Of a stretch of 40,516 nt of DNA, positions 9,197-17,629 are shown piece by piece; the stretch's first letter is position 1, and the number at the start of each line of letters is the position of its first letter. The translations under genes and the position numbers were made by a program. A model generated the notes under the pieces. The model saw only the letters and a list, made by a program, of their open reading frames with translations. It did not search any database and was not told the DNA's origin. The DNA is from Clostridia bacterium (GTDB lineage Bacteria > Bacillota > Clostridia > Oscillospirales > CAG-272), in assembly GCA_017481595.1 (NCBI GenBank), contig JAFUOY010000034.1:1-40516 (forward strand), in the 5' to 3' direction.

Positions 9197-10855
9197 TTAA
9201 AAAATACTTTCCAATTTTATTCTGTTTACCTTGTATTGCCCCGTTACAGGGTCGCACTCATCGTAATCAACGTATATGAATTCCGACGTTGTGGTAAGCA
9301 CGGTTGCCGCACGCTTTATGTTCGGCTTTCTTTTAGTTACATCATCCTTTTCGAGCCGATTCAAGGTGTTCTTTATAACAGGAGTTTTCACCTTAAGAAG
9401 CTCGGGCAAGGCGCCCATTCTGTTGGTGCTTAATCTGTCGAGGGCAAGCATATCCCGCAGCTTTTCCTTGTTTACCCCCGCCTCTGTGGAAAAGAAGCTG
9501 AAAATTTCATAGGTAAGCCTATCAAGGGTTTTGGCATCCTTATTTTCCAAATACAAGCCGAGCGCCTTGTACATTTGAAACGGACTTTCATACAATGAAT
9601 GAAGATAGCTTACCGTGTTTGGAAATCTTAACGAGTTATACGTTCTCTCAAACGTATCCTCCACCTTGTGTAACAAAAGAAGCTCTTCCCTTGAAATAGA
9701 GGGCGTAGATATTACCTCATATGGCGGTTTTTTATTAAATTCAAACACGTACTCAGGGTTTTCTCTTAATTCCGAGCCGTGAAGAAGCTTTAAAAATCCA
9801 AGCTGCAGCATATGGGGCTTTAGCTCAAGGGCGCGGTTAAAGCTACTTTCAAAGCTATCTATTCCCTCATGGGGTAAGCCCGCTATAAGATCAATATGAG
9901 TATGAATGTTTTCAAGCTGAAGTATTTTTCTTATATTCTTACATAGAAGGGGGATGTTCGTTTTACGGTTGATCGCCTTTAAGGTATCCTCATTAAAGCT
10001 TTGCAGACCTATCTCCACCTGTATCAAGCCCTTTGGCGCTTTTGACAAAAGCTCAATGGTCTCATCATCTATAAGCTCTCCCTCAAGCTCGAAATGAAAG
10101 CATACGCCTTTTGGAATATTGACGCCGTAATTGTCAATAATAAACTTAAATATTTCTCTTGCCCGCTTTCTGTCCGCGTTAAAGGTTCTGTCAACGAATT
10201 TTACCGTTTTCGTTCCGCACTTTGCAAGCTTAAGTATATTTTTCTTTGCCTCAACTATATCAAAAAATCTTACTCTGCAGCTTCTTCCCGAAAGACAAAA
10301 CGCGCAAGAAAAGGGACATCCGCGGCTTGTTTCAATATAGGATATTCTTCCCTTTAAAGCATCAAAATACTCCTCCGTGTAGGGGGATGGCAAGGGATTT
10401 TCAGACACGTATGGGGGTTTTTCTATAATCTCGGCCTTTTTTCTGTAGGATACACCGGGTATATTCTCCGCGCCCTCACCGCTGCAAAGTTTTGCAAATA
10501 TTTCTTCTCCCTCTCCCGAAATAACGTAATCCACAAAAGGGTTTTCTCTTAATATTTCGCCAGCATTGTAGCTTACCTCGGGTCCTCCAAGGACAACTGT
10601 AGCATTTCTTCTCTCCTTTATCTCTTCAGAGAGGTAAAGAACTGCTTCCTTATTCCAGATATAGGTGCAAAAGCCAATCAGATCAAATTCTGTGGAAAGG
10701 ATGTCGGACAGTATTTTTTCGGGGCTTTCATTTATGGTAGACTCATATACCCTGCATTCACAATCGGTATATTTATCTACCCCTGCCTTAAGGCACCAGG
10801 GCGCAAGGGATGAATGTACGTATTTCGTGTTTAAAGCGCATATAAGGATCTTCAT
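9197..10855 (-). CDS. B12-binding domain radical SAM protein with C-terminal DUF4080-like region
   Basis: This 552-residue protein starts MKILICALNTKYVHSS. An N-terminal cobalamin-binding-like Rossmann region (about residues 1-135, with VLGGPEVS and VISGEGEE) precedes the radical SAM motif RGCPFSCAFC, with cluster ligands C180, C184 and C187. The C-terminal part resembles DUF4080. Such proteins are predicted methyltransferases or rearrangement enzymes of unknown substrate. The canonical DxHxxG of the B12 domain is not evident, so cobalamin binding is doubtful. I use the ATG at 10855 because GGAGGGG lies 5 bp upstream. The longer TTG start would read through that SD sequence. It is monocistronic. 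Confidence 0.85.
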   Translation of the reverse strand: MKILICALNTKYVHSSLAPWCLKAGVDKYTDCECRVYESTINESPEKILSDILSTEFDLIGFCTYIWNKEAVLYLSEEIKERRNATVVLGGPEVSYNAGEILRENPFVDYVISGEGEEIFAKLCSGEGAENIPGVSYRKKAEIIEKPPYVSENPLPSPYTEEYFDALKGRISYIETSRGCPFSCAFCLSGRSCRVRFFDIVEAKKNILKLAKCGTKTVKFVDRTFNADRKRAREIFKFIIDNYGVNIPKGVCFHFELEGELIDDETIELLSKAPKGLIQVEIGLQSFNEDTLKAINRKTNIPLLCKNIRKILQLENIHTHIDLIAGLPHEGIDSFESSFNRALELKPHMLQLGFLKLLHGSELRENPEYVFEFNKKPPYEVISTPSISREELLLLHKVEDTFERTYNSLRFPNTVSYLHSLYESPFQMYKALGLYLENKDAKTLDRLTYEIFSFFSTEAGVNKEKLRDMLALDRLSTNRMGALPELLKVKTPVIKNTLNRLEKDDVTKRKPNIKRAATVLTTTSEFIYVDYDECDPVTGQYKVNRIKLESIF

Positions 10856-10892
10856 TTCATCCCCTCCATTCCGCAAAATTACGTTTTACATA

Positions 10893-10921
10893 ATTTTAGC
10901 AAACATATTTGTAAAAGTCAA
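10893..10921 (-). promoter_or_regulatory. Promoter of the radical SAM gene
   Basis: TTGACT and TAAAAT are 17 bp apart on the minus strand, divergent from the capsule cassette promoter 42 bp away. Confidence 0.7.
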
Positions 10922-10962
10922 TAGACATTATCCTCCCTTTTTCCCAATATTTCTAAAATGAC

Positions 10963-10991
10963 TTGACTTTGTTTATATTATATGATAAAAT
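10963..10991 (+). promoter_or_regulatory. Promoter of the exopolysaccharide control cassette
   Basis: TTGACT and TAAAAT are 17 bp apart, 36 bp upstream of the first gene. The same two hexamers occur in the divergent promoter at 10893-10921. Confidence 0.75.
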
Positions 10992-11027
10992 ATTAAAAAC
11001 TTTGTATGACCCCAAGGAGATGGTTTT

Positions 11028-11774
11028 TTGTTTGAAATGGCAGATATACACTGTCATATGCTTGGCGGTGTAGATGACGGTGCCAAAAATCACACCGAAA
11101 TGTACGAAATGATGGATATGGCGTACGCTGACGGAATACGTCACATATGCTTCACTCCCCATTTCAAGATATATCACTTCAAAAGTGCCTCAAGTATAGA
11201 AAGATACAATCAGGCTATTGCAATAAGCTTTGATGCGGCTGTAGAGTACGCAAGGGAAAAATATCCCGATCTTATGCTATATCTCGGTAATGAGGTTATG
11301 TATCATTCGGAGGTTATTGAATCATCGGAATCAAATCATTTCAAAAACATAAACGGAGGCTCTTATTTTCTCGTTGAATTTCAACCGGAGATTTCAGTGT
11401 ATGATATGAGAAATGCCATCCGCAACATTCTGCGTAAGGGATACCGTCCTGTTATTGCTCACGTGGAAAGATATGCGGAGCTTTATAAGAAGCCCGATTT
11501 TGTAAGGGAGCTAAGGGAGTACGGCGCGTTATTCCAGGTAAATGCGTCCTCCGTTGCCAAAATACGATTTGGTAAGACGGCCTCCTTTATAAAATCCCTG
11601 TTCAAACGGTCATACGTCGACGTAATAGCTACGGATGCGCACTCTACGGAGGTGTATACGCCCATTATGTCAGAGGCGGCTAAAAAAATTGCAAGATCCT
11701 ACGGCGATGAGGTTGCAAAAAAGGTCTGCCTTACTAACCCCCTGGCAATCATCAATGGTATTAAATTATTTTAA
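11028..11774 (+). CDS. CpsB/CapC-type tyrosine-protein phosphatase (PHP family)
   Basis: The 248-residue PHP-fold phosphatase has DIHCHMLGGVDDGAKN at residues 6-21 (metal ligands H8 and H10), TPHF near 43, GNEV near 87, VIAHVERY near 143 and ATDAHS near 204. These are the metal-binding blocks of CpsB/YwqE phosphatases, which remove phosphate from BY-kinases and so control capsule or exopolysaccharide length. The start is a TTG: AAGGAG (11014-11019) is 8 bp before it and 17 bp before the next in-frame ATG. It is the first gene of a four-gene cassette, 20 bp before the chain-length protein. Confidence 0.9.
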   Translation: MFEMADIHCHMLGGVDDGAKNHTEMYEMMDMAYADGIRHICFTPHFKIYHFKSASSIERYNQAIAISFDAAVEYAREKYPDLMLYLGNEVMYHSEVIESSESNHFKNINGGSYFLVEFQPEISVYDMRNAIRNILRKGYRPVIAHVERYAELYKKPDFVRELREYGALFQVNASSVAKIRFGKTASFIKSLFKRSYVDVIATDAHSTEVYTPIMSEAAKKIARSYGDEVAKKVCLTNPLAIINGIKLF

Positions 11775-11794
11775 CAATTAACAAGGAGTCAAAA

Positions 11795-12601
11795 ATGGAT
11801 TCTAAAAACACAACCAAAAGAGAAATTGAAATCAATTTGAAGGATACCTTTCAATATATTCTCTCCAAGGCTTGGATCGTAGCCCTTGCTACCTTACTTG
11901 CAGTAGTAGTTTCCTTCCTTTACACGTTCCTTTTTGTAGAAGAGCGCTACACGTCTGAGGCACGCGTATTCATTTACAATTCCAGCGACGTCGGCGTAAC
12001 CGATAAAAACAACGATATTGACTGGACTCTCAGCAGACAGTACGCAGTATCCAGCCCCGAGTTCGTTACAGAGGATTTCTGCCAGGTAGTAATTAACAGA
12101 TTGCTCGGCAACAACCTTGAGGAGGGTCAGACAAAGTATGATTGCTCCAAGTATCTTGGCAAAACATCATTTAAAGAGTTTTACACAAGCGTAACGGGTA
12201 AGGATACCATTACCGCCCTTCAGATGCTTAAGTATCTTACTGTTGAGTCAAACGGCAACACCTGCGTTATGATGATAACTGCAGACACAGAAGATGCTAA
12301 ATTATCCGCAATTATTGCAAATGCGGTTGCTGATTCATTTGAGGACTATCTTGCCGACGTGCTTGAAACAGACGAGGTTAAGGCAAAGGTAACAAGCTCC
12401 GGTAAGGTTCCGCTAAAGGCCTCCAACGAGCAGCTTACAAAGAACATCGCCTTGGGCGCGGTTCTCGGTTTGCTTATTTCCTGCGGTGTTTTATTCCTCG
12501 TATTTATTCTCAATGACAAGATCAGAACTCCCGAGGATATTGAAAAATTCCTTGGCATCAGTGTATTGGGCTCTATTCCCGAGCTTGAAAAGGACATTTA
12601 A
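11795..12601 (+). CDS. Polysaccharide chain-length / BY-kinase adaptor (Wzz/CapA family)
   Basis: The 268-residue membrane protein has a first helix around residues 28-48, an extracytoplasmic region of about 170 residues and a second helix around 219-240. The C-terminal cytoplasmic tail is RTPEDIEKFLGISVLGSIPELE. The RTPEDIEKxLGxxVLGxIP tail is the piece that activates the partner BY-kinase in Gram-positive split systems. It controls chain length and docks the kinase at the membrane. The kinase starts 15 bp downstream with its own AGGAGG SD sequence, and the phosphatase lies upstream, so the three regulators are together. Confidence 0.9.
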   Translation: MDSKNTTKREIEINLKDTFQYILSKAWIVALATLLAVVVSFLYTFLFVEERYTSEARVFIYNSSDVGVTDKNNDIDWTLSRQYAVSSPEFVTEDFCQVVINRLLGNNLEEGQTKYDCSKYLGKTSFKEFYTSVTGKDTITALQMLKYLTVESNGNTCVMMITADTEDAKLSAIIANAVADSFEDYLADVLETDEVKAKVTSSGKVPLKASNEQLTKNIALGAVLGLLISCGVLFLVFILNDKIRTPEDIEKFLGISVLGSIPELEKDI

Positions 12602-12616
12602 GGAGGTTTTGCGATT

Positions 12617-13372
12617 ATGAAAAAAATTGAACTTGTCGAAAGAGAAAAATTCAACTATCATACAAGAGAAGCCTTCAAGGCACTTCGTACAAATCTTCTT
12701 TTCAGCGGAAGCGACGTAAAGACCGTCGTAATTACAAGCTGTCTTAACAACGAAGGCAAAAGCACCATTTCTCTCGAGCTTTCCAAGTCCCTTGCCGCAG
12801 CGGGTAAGAAGGTGCTTATGATCGATGCGGACCTCAGAAAATCCGTGCTCGTTACACGTTATACTGAATCTACAAAGTCAATACGCGGACTTAGTGAATA
12901 TCTTTCTTCACAGGCTAATATTGACGACGTGCTTTATGAAACCAATACAGACGGACTCCATATTATCTTTGCAGGCGCGGTTCCTCCCAACCCCGTTGAG
13001 CTTCTCGGCTCAAAGAAATTTGAGGATTTTATAAGACAGATCCGTGAGCTTTACGATTACGTTATCGTTGACGCTTCTCCCTTAGGTCTTGTAATTGACG
13101 CTTCCGTTATTTCCGCAGTATGCGACGGCGCGGTTCTTATCGTTGCCGCTAACGAGATCAGCTATAAGTTCGCGCTTGAGGTTAAGGAGCAGCTTGAAAG
13201 AGCTAACTGTAAGATACTTGGCGCTGTGCTTAACCGCGTTCCCATGAATCAAGGAGCTGCTTACGGTAAATACGGTAAGTACGGAAAATACGGTAAATAT
13301 GCTAAATACGGCACCTATGGCTCATACGGACAGGAAGCCGAGGCTGACGTATCCGAAAGCGATAAAAAGTGA
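12617..13372 (+). CDS. CpsD/CapB-type bacterial tyrosine kinase with periodic tyrosine tail
   Basis: The 251-residue BY-kinase has Walker A ending NNEGKST at residues 44-50, Walker A' VLMIDADLR at 66-74 and Walker B YVIVDAS at 148-154, with an N-terminal KALRTN motif for adaptor contact. The C-terminal tail carries eight tyrosines at residues 216, 219, 222, 225, 228, 231, 234 and 237, spaced exactly three apart in a YGK-like repeat. Tail tyrosines are autophosphorylated in trans in this family and control polymer export. A longer, regular cluster than usual suggests a graded switch. It lies directly after its adaptor and is the third gene of the cassette. Confidence 0.93.
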   Translation: MKKIELVEREKFNYHTREAFKALRTNLLFSGSDVKTVVITSCLNNEGKSTISLELSKSLAAAGKKVLMIDADLRKSVLVTRYTESTKSIRGLSEYLSSQANIDDVLYETNTDGLHIIFAGAVPPNPVELLGSKKFEDFIRQIRELYDYVIVDASPLGLVIDASVISAVCDGAVLIVAANEISYKFALEVKEQLERANCKILGAVLNRVPMNQGAAYGKYGKYGKYGKYAKYGTYGSYGQEAEADVSESDKK

Positions 13373-13393
13373 TTTCAGATATCTGTTTAAAAT

Positions 13394-13411
13394 GCTAAAT
13401 AATAATTTAGC
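13394..13411 (+). repeat. Intergenic hairpin between the BY-kinase and polymerase genes
   Basis: A perfect GCTAAAT/ATTTAGC stem with an AATA loop lies in an 87-bp gap. It has no T-run, so it is not a classical terminator. It may act as an mRNA stabiliser or processing site between cassette genes. Confidence 0.4.
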
Positions 13412-13459
13412 GTAAATCAGCAAATAATATATACGGTTCTTGATTTTTTAGGAGATCTT

Positions 13460-14827
13460 ATGCTGACAACTATTAAAGACAAGCTTGCGGCTTTATTCAA
13501 TGGGTATTTATTTCCGATCTACGTTGCAATATGCGTAATTATCGGTCACGTGTTCGACCATATCAGCATCGGTATTACCCTTATAATTCTTGCTGCATCC
13601 TTAGGTTTTCTGGTTTGTAAGGACTTTAAATTCTTTATTCCCGTTCTTCTTTCGACTTATTTTATTATTTCAAAAAAGTCCATACAGGAAGAAACGCTGT
13701 ATAGCAAAAAAGCTTTGCTTCTTTACGGTATTCTTTTAGTGATTTTGTTTATTTCTTTCGTAGCCCACATTATTATCTACAGAAAGAATTTCAAAATGAA
13801 AAGATTCAGCACCTCCCGTTTGTCCCTTGGATTTGTGCTGATATCCGTTGTATTTATTTTAAACGGCGCTTTGGCGTTTGAAACCTACAATAAATTCAAC
13901 ATATTTTTTGGTACTGTCATTGCAATTTCCTTCTTCATTCCGTTCTTTTTACTCACTATAAATACGGATTTTGATAAGGATACCCTTGATTATCTCGCAT
14001 ACGTATTGGTTGTTATTTCTCTTACTCTTCTTTTTGAGATGGCGTACGCGTACAGAACCTACGTAGTGATAAAGGACGGTATAATCCAAAGAGGTACCAT
14101 CAACTTTGGATGGGGCGTAACCAATAATATAGGCGCAATGCTCGGTATGCTTATACCCGCTCATTTCTATCTGGCGTTTAATAAACGGTTTTCATTTATA
14201 TATATAGGCACGGGAATGCTGTGCTACGGCGGTGTTTTATTATCTATGAGCCGCGCTGCAATTCTTTGCTCCACCTTTACGTTCTTTATGTGTCTCATTG
14301 CGGTATACGTAATAAAGAACAAAAATAAGCTTATAAATGAAACTGCCGTTGCGGTGTGCTTGTTCGTCGTTTTGTGTGTGGTTTACAAATATCACGACAT
14401 ACTGCTTCGCCTCTTCGACGGAATAATACAACGCGGATTTGATGACAGCGGAAGATTCGAATATTACAAGGACGGACTTAAAAAGTTCCTACAGCACCCC
14501 CTCTTAGGAATGGGATTTGGCAACTCCCACGGGGTAAATAACAAATTTGTTATTCCCGCGCCGGAATATTTCCACAATACCATTGTTCAGGTGCTTGCAT
14601 CCTGCGGAATTATTGGTATGATAGCATATTTGGTTCACAGAGTGGAAACCATCGCTCTATTCTTTAAAAACAGAAGTCACGCATCCTTCTTTATGGGTAT
14701 GTCAATACTTAATCTGCTTTTGACCTCTCTGCTTGATATCCATATGTTCAATATTTTCCCTGCAATGTTCTATTCAGTTATTCTGTGCTTCTTTGAGCAG
14801 CATACAAAAACAGAAACCTTAAACTAA
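13460..14827 (+). CDS. O-antigen ligase/polymerase family membrane protein (Wzy-like)
   Basis: The 455-residue protein is strongly hydrophobic, with about 10-12 membrane helices. A TNNIGAMLGMLIPAHFYLAF segment lies near residues 220-240, and a larger extracytoplasmic loop around residues 320-370 contains GRFEYYKDGLKKFLQHPLLGMGFGNSHG. That loop and the following helices match the O-antigen ligase / Wzy_C-type domain, which polymerises lipid-linked repeat units outside the membrane. It ends the cassette behind an AGGAG SD sequence. No glycosyltransferase, flippase or sugar-nucleotide gene follows in this window, so repeat units must be made elsewhere. Confidence 0.85.
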   Translation: MLTTIKDKLAALFNGYLFPIYVAICVIIGHVFDHISIGITLIILAASLGFLVCKDFKFFIPVLLSTYFIISKKSIQEETLYSKKALLLYGILLVILFISFVAHIIIYRKNFKMKRFSTSRLSLGFVLISVVFILNGALAFETYNKFNIFFGTVIAISFFIPFFLLTINTDFDKDTLDYLAYVLVVISLTLLFEMAYAYRTYVVIKDGIIQRGTINFGWGVTNNIGAMLGMLIPAHFYLAFNKRFSFIYIGTGMLCYGGVLLSMSRAAILCSTFTFFMCLIAVYVIKNKNKLINETAVAVCLFVVLCVVYKYHDILLRLFDGIIQRGFDDSGRFEYYKDGLKKFLQHPLLGMGFGNSHGVNNKFVIPAPEYFHNTIVQVLASCGIIGMIAYLVHRVETIALFFKNRSHASFFMGMSILNLLLTSLLDIHMFNIFPAMFYSVILCFFEQHTKTETLN

Positions 14828-14828
14828 A

Positions 14829-14870
14829 AAATAAACCGAATTGCAAAAATGCAATTCGGTTTATTTTTAT
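14829..14870. terminator. Bidirectional terminator after the exopolysaccharide cassette
   Basis: A 16-bp perfect stem (14829-14844 with 14851-14866), core ACCGAATTGC, with a 6-nt AAAAAT loop, lies between two convergent genes and has A- and T-rich flanks. Confidence 0.9.
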
Positions 14871-16726
14871 TTTATAAGCTTTTGTGTGTAAGCGTTGGTT
14901 AAATTTGTATCATAGGTATAAAGACCGTCAAATCCGCTATGGTCACCTATTTGTACCGAATATTCTCCGACTGTAAGACTATCGGAAATTACGGATACGG
15001 ACATTTTTTTACTATAGGATTTTGAAAGCTTGGCAGTAAGGTTTATGCTTCCGCCATAAATCTTTACATATTTATTATATGTAGCAAGCTGTGGCTTTGA
15101 CACGGTTGCGGACACTTTACTTACAGAATTTGTGGGTAAAGAGGGGGTGTTGTTTGATGAAATTACGACAACGGTGCCGTTATTTACCACAAATCTACCG
15201 TTTAAGCCCGTATCAACCTTTTCAAAAAGGAGGGACTCTCCGCCGTTGATTTCAACATCGGGACAGTCTATACTGTCGCTGAAGGATACAACTATCAAGG
15301 ACTTTGCGGTAAGCTTTAAAGCCTTTACACCCTTATAGGATTTGTATACTGTTATTTTGGCATCCAAATCTGCGTAGTTTTCCGCGTGGATACCGTCCTC
15401 GTCTGTGTCAATGGAAATCTCTGCATTTTTAATTTCGCAATTCAAGGAATGGATTCCGTCCTCCATAGAGGAAATAAAGAACTCGCCGCCCTTTATGATA
15501 ATGTCCTCTGTTGCCTTTATACCCTTGCAGCTGAGCAAAAGATCGTAGTAGGTTTCATTGGGATAATCAAGAGGATTAACTTTAATATATTTGTCGCCGC
15601 GAAGGATGTAGTCACCTATTACGGACTCAACGTATTCACTTCTTGTGGTTATAAAGATCTGACCGCTTATATCAATGGTTGAATTCAATGATACGATTCC
15701 GTCACCCTTTGAATATATTTTTATATCGGTTTTGCCCGTAATTTCTATATTCTTATCGCTGTCAAGACCGTCTGTGCCCGAATTTAAAAGGATAAGAGTG
15801 TTCTTTGCCCTATCTCCAACCTTTATATCATCGTTTGCTTTTATTGCATTCTGGGTTGAGGTTATATCAAGTCCCGCGCCGTAAACTGTGAGAATACCGT
15901 TTATATCAAGTCCGTTATCCCCTGCGTTTACCTTGATAGCTCCGCCGTAGATATTCATATGTCCCACAACGTTTTCGGGATTTGATTCGGATGGTGAATC
16001 ACCGCTTTTAATGCCGAAGCGCTTTGCATTAAGAGTAAGATCTCCGTTAAGAACGGTAACTCCCTCTTTGCCGTAAATACAATGGTTGCCCGAATCTATA
16101 TTAAGGCTTCCGCCAAGAACTGATATTTTTTTGGTACAGTGAATTCCGTTCATATAATCAGGAGACTTGATATTGAGCTTTCCTGAGCCCTCGATAGTAA
16201 GAGAACCCTTTCTTACGGCAATCACACCGTTGTGAACGCAGTTTTCATATCCTGTCAGATTATTTACGCTATCCTTAGCAAGGACTATAGTAAGGTCTGC
16301 GTTTTCACTGTATATAACCGCAGATTTTTGGGATTGGTTCTCACCCGTTACGTTTACGTTATCAAGAATAATAACGACCTTATTATCAGACGCGCCATCA
16401 GATAGCTGCACCTTGATAATGTATTTATCCGTGCTTCCCGTTATACGGTATGTTCCCGCCTCCTTAATTTCAACGGAGCCTGAGCTTATATCGTAATTTT
16501 CCTTGATCGCATAGGAATTTTCTGAATACGTACTTATATAATTATCTAAAGAAGAAAATCGTGTGTTATCAACAAGGGAGCTTATTTCGTATTCGGGGTG
16601 TACCACGGGTATTTCATTGTCGTCTATGGGAGGAAGATCAGTAGTTGTGGTACTGTCATCTCCACCGCAGGACACAGCCGAAGCAAGCATTATTAAAATA
16701 AGAATAAAGCAAATTATTTTTTTCAT
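14867..16726 (-). CDS. Carbohydrate-binding lipoprotein, Cthe_2159-like beta-helix
   Basis: The 619-residue lipoprotein has a signal segment with a cysteine at residue 20 (ASAVSC), then a Thr/Pro-rich linker and a long repetitive all-beta region from about residue 75 to the end. Recurring units such as GSLNIDSGNHCIYGKEGV, INGILTVYGAGL and SLTIEGSGKL are the ladder of a right-handed beta-helix. DGASDNKVVIILDNVNVTGE near 110 is the signature of the Cthe_2159 (carbohydrate-binding) family, described as binding cellulose and polygalacturonate with metal. A surface polysaccharide-binding role is likely. No catalytic residues are apparent. The gene is monocistronic with its own promoter. Confidence 0.85.
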   Translation of the reverse strand: MKKIICFILILIMLASAVSCGGDDSTTTTDLPPIDDNEIPVVHPEYEISSLVDNTRFSSLDNYISTYSENSYAIKENYDISSGSVEIKEAGTYRITGSTDKYIIKVQLSDGASDNKVVIILDNVNVTGENQSQKSAVIYSENADLTIVLAKDSVNNLTGYENCVHNGVIAVRKGSLTIEGSGKLNIKSPDYMNGIHCTKKISVLGGSLNIDSGNHCIYGKEGVTVLNGDLTLNAKRFGIKSGDSPSESNPENVVGHMNIYGGAIKVNAGDNGLDINGILTVYGAGLDITSTQNAIKANDDIKVGDRAKNTLILLNSGTDGLDSDKNIEITGKTDIKIYSKGDGIVSLNSTIDISGQIFITTRSEYVESVIGDYILRGDKYIKVNPLDYPNETYYDLLLSCKGIKATEDIIIKGGEFFISSMEDGIHSLNCEIKNAEISIDTDEDGIHAENYADLDAKITVYKSYKGVKALKLTAKSLIVVSFSDSIDCPDVEINGGESLLFEKVDTGLNGRFVVNNGTVVVISSNNTPSLPTNSVSKVSATVSKPQLATYNKYVKIYGGSINLTAKLSKSYSKKMSVSVISDSLTVGEYSVQIGDHSGFDGLYTYDTNLTNAYTQKLIK

Positions 16727-16744
16727 ATCATCACCTCTTCAATA

Positions 16745-16773
16745 ATTTTATCACACTTTTAATAGATATGCAA
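16745..16773 (-). promoter_or_regulatory. Promoter of the carbohydrate-binding lipoprotein gene
   Basis: TTGCAT and TAAAAT are 17 bp apart on the minus strand, 19 bp upstream of the start. Confidence 0.65.
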
Positions 16774-16915
16774 CAAAATTTTTATTATTTTTATATATGA
16801 TATATGCACATATTTGCATTTATACATTCATTAAATATCCACTTTACAGACAAACACATTGATATGTCTTTGATTTACGTACAAAAAGTAATTTAAAATA
16901 AATAATTCTATTTTG

Positions 16916-16944
16916 TTGACAAAAGGGATGCGTAGTGCTATAAT
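16916..16944 (+). promoter_or_regulatory. Consensus promoter of thrH
   Basis: This is a perfect TTGACA - 17 bp - TATAAT, the only full consensus among the promoters I found, so strong constitutive expression is expected. The predicted 5' leader is about 24 nt. Confidence 0.9.
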
Positions 16945-16974
16945 AATTGAAAACAAATATCGGAGGATATATAA

Positions 16975-17583
16975 ATGAGTAATATGAATATAGTATGCCT
17001 TGACCTTGAAGGCGTTTTAGTACCTGAAATCTGGATAGCATTTGCTGACGCAAGCGGAATTCCCGAATTGAGACGAACAACAAGAGATGAGCCCGATTAC
17101 GATAAGCTTATGAAGTACCGTCTTGCTATTCTCAAGGAGCACGGACTTGGCCTTAAGGAGATCCAGGATACTATTGCTAAAATAGATCCCTTGCCCGGCG
17201 CTAAGGAATTTCTTGATGAGCTTCGCTCCCTTTCCCAGGTAATAATTATCAGCGATACATTTACACAGTTTGCCGCTCCCCTTATGAAGAAGCTTGGTAT
17301 GCCCACTATTTTCTGCAATACCCTTGAGGTTGCCGATAGCGGCGAGATCACAGGCTTCAGAATGAGAATCAAGGATTCCAAGCTTTCTACAGTAAGAGCC
17401 CTTCAGTCCGTAGGCTACGAAACTATAGCAAGCGGTGATAGCTACAACGATCTTGCTATGATCAAGGCAAGTAAGGCAGGCTTCCTTTTCAGAAGCACCG
17501 ATAAGATCAAGGCTGACAATCCTGAGCTTCCCGCGTTTGAGGAGTTTGGCGATCTTCTTAACGCCATCAAAAACGCGCTTTAA
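16975..17583 (+). CDS. thrH: ThrH-type phosphoserine phosphatase / homoserine phosphotransferase
   Basis: The 202-residue HAD-superfamily protein starts with motif I CLDLEGVLVPEIW (residues 8-20), where the second acidic residue is a glutamate (DLEG), as in ThrH rather than SerB. Motif II is ISDTF near residue 92 and the acidic pair GDSYND near 159-164. ThrH proteins remove phosphate from phosphoserine and can transfer it to homoserine, which links serine and threonine synthesis. Length and motifs match. The full-consensus promoter and GGAGG SD sequence 8 bp before the ATG suggest high expression. It is a single-gene unit ended by a terminator. Confidence 0.9.
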   Translation: MSNMNIVCLDLEGVLVPEIWIAFADASGIPELRRTTRDEPDYDKLMKYRLAILKEHGLGLKEIQDTIAKIDPLPGAKEFLDELRSLSQVIIISDTFTQFAAPLMKKLGMPTIFCNTLEVADSGEITGFRMRIKDSKLSTVRALQSVGYETIASGDSYNDLAMIKASKAGFLFRSTDKIKADNPELPAFEEFGDLLNAIKNAL

Positions 17584-17590
17584 TAAAACA

Positions 17591-17627
17591 AAAGGTTGAG
17601 ATTTCATTAAAATCTCAACCTTTTTTT
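17591..17627. terminator. Bidirectional terminator between thrH and the GH5-like gene
   Basis: A 14-bp perfect stem (17591-17604 with 17610-17623), core GGTTGAGATT, with a 5-nt loop, is followed by a T-run and preceded by an A-run. Confidence 0.9.
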
Positions 17628-17629
17628 AA

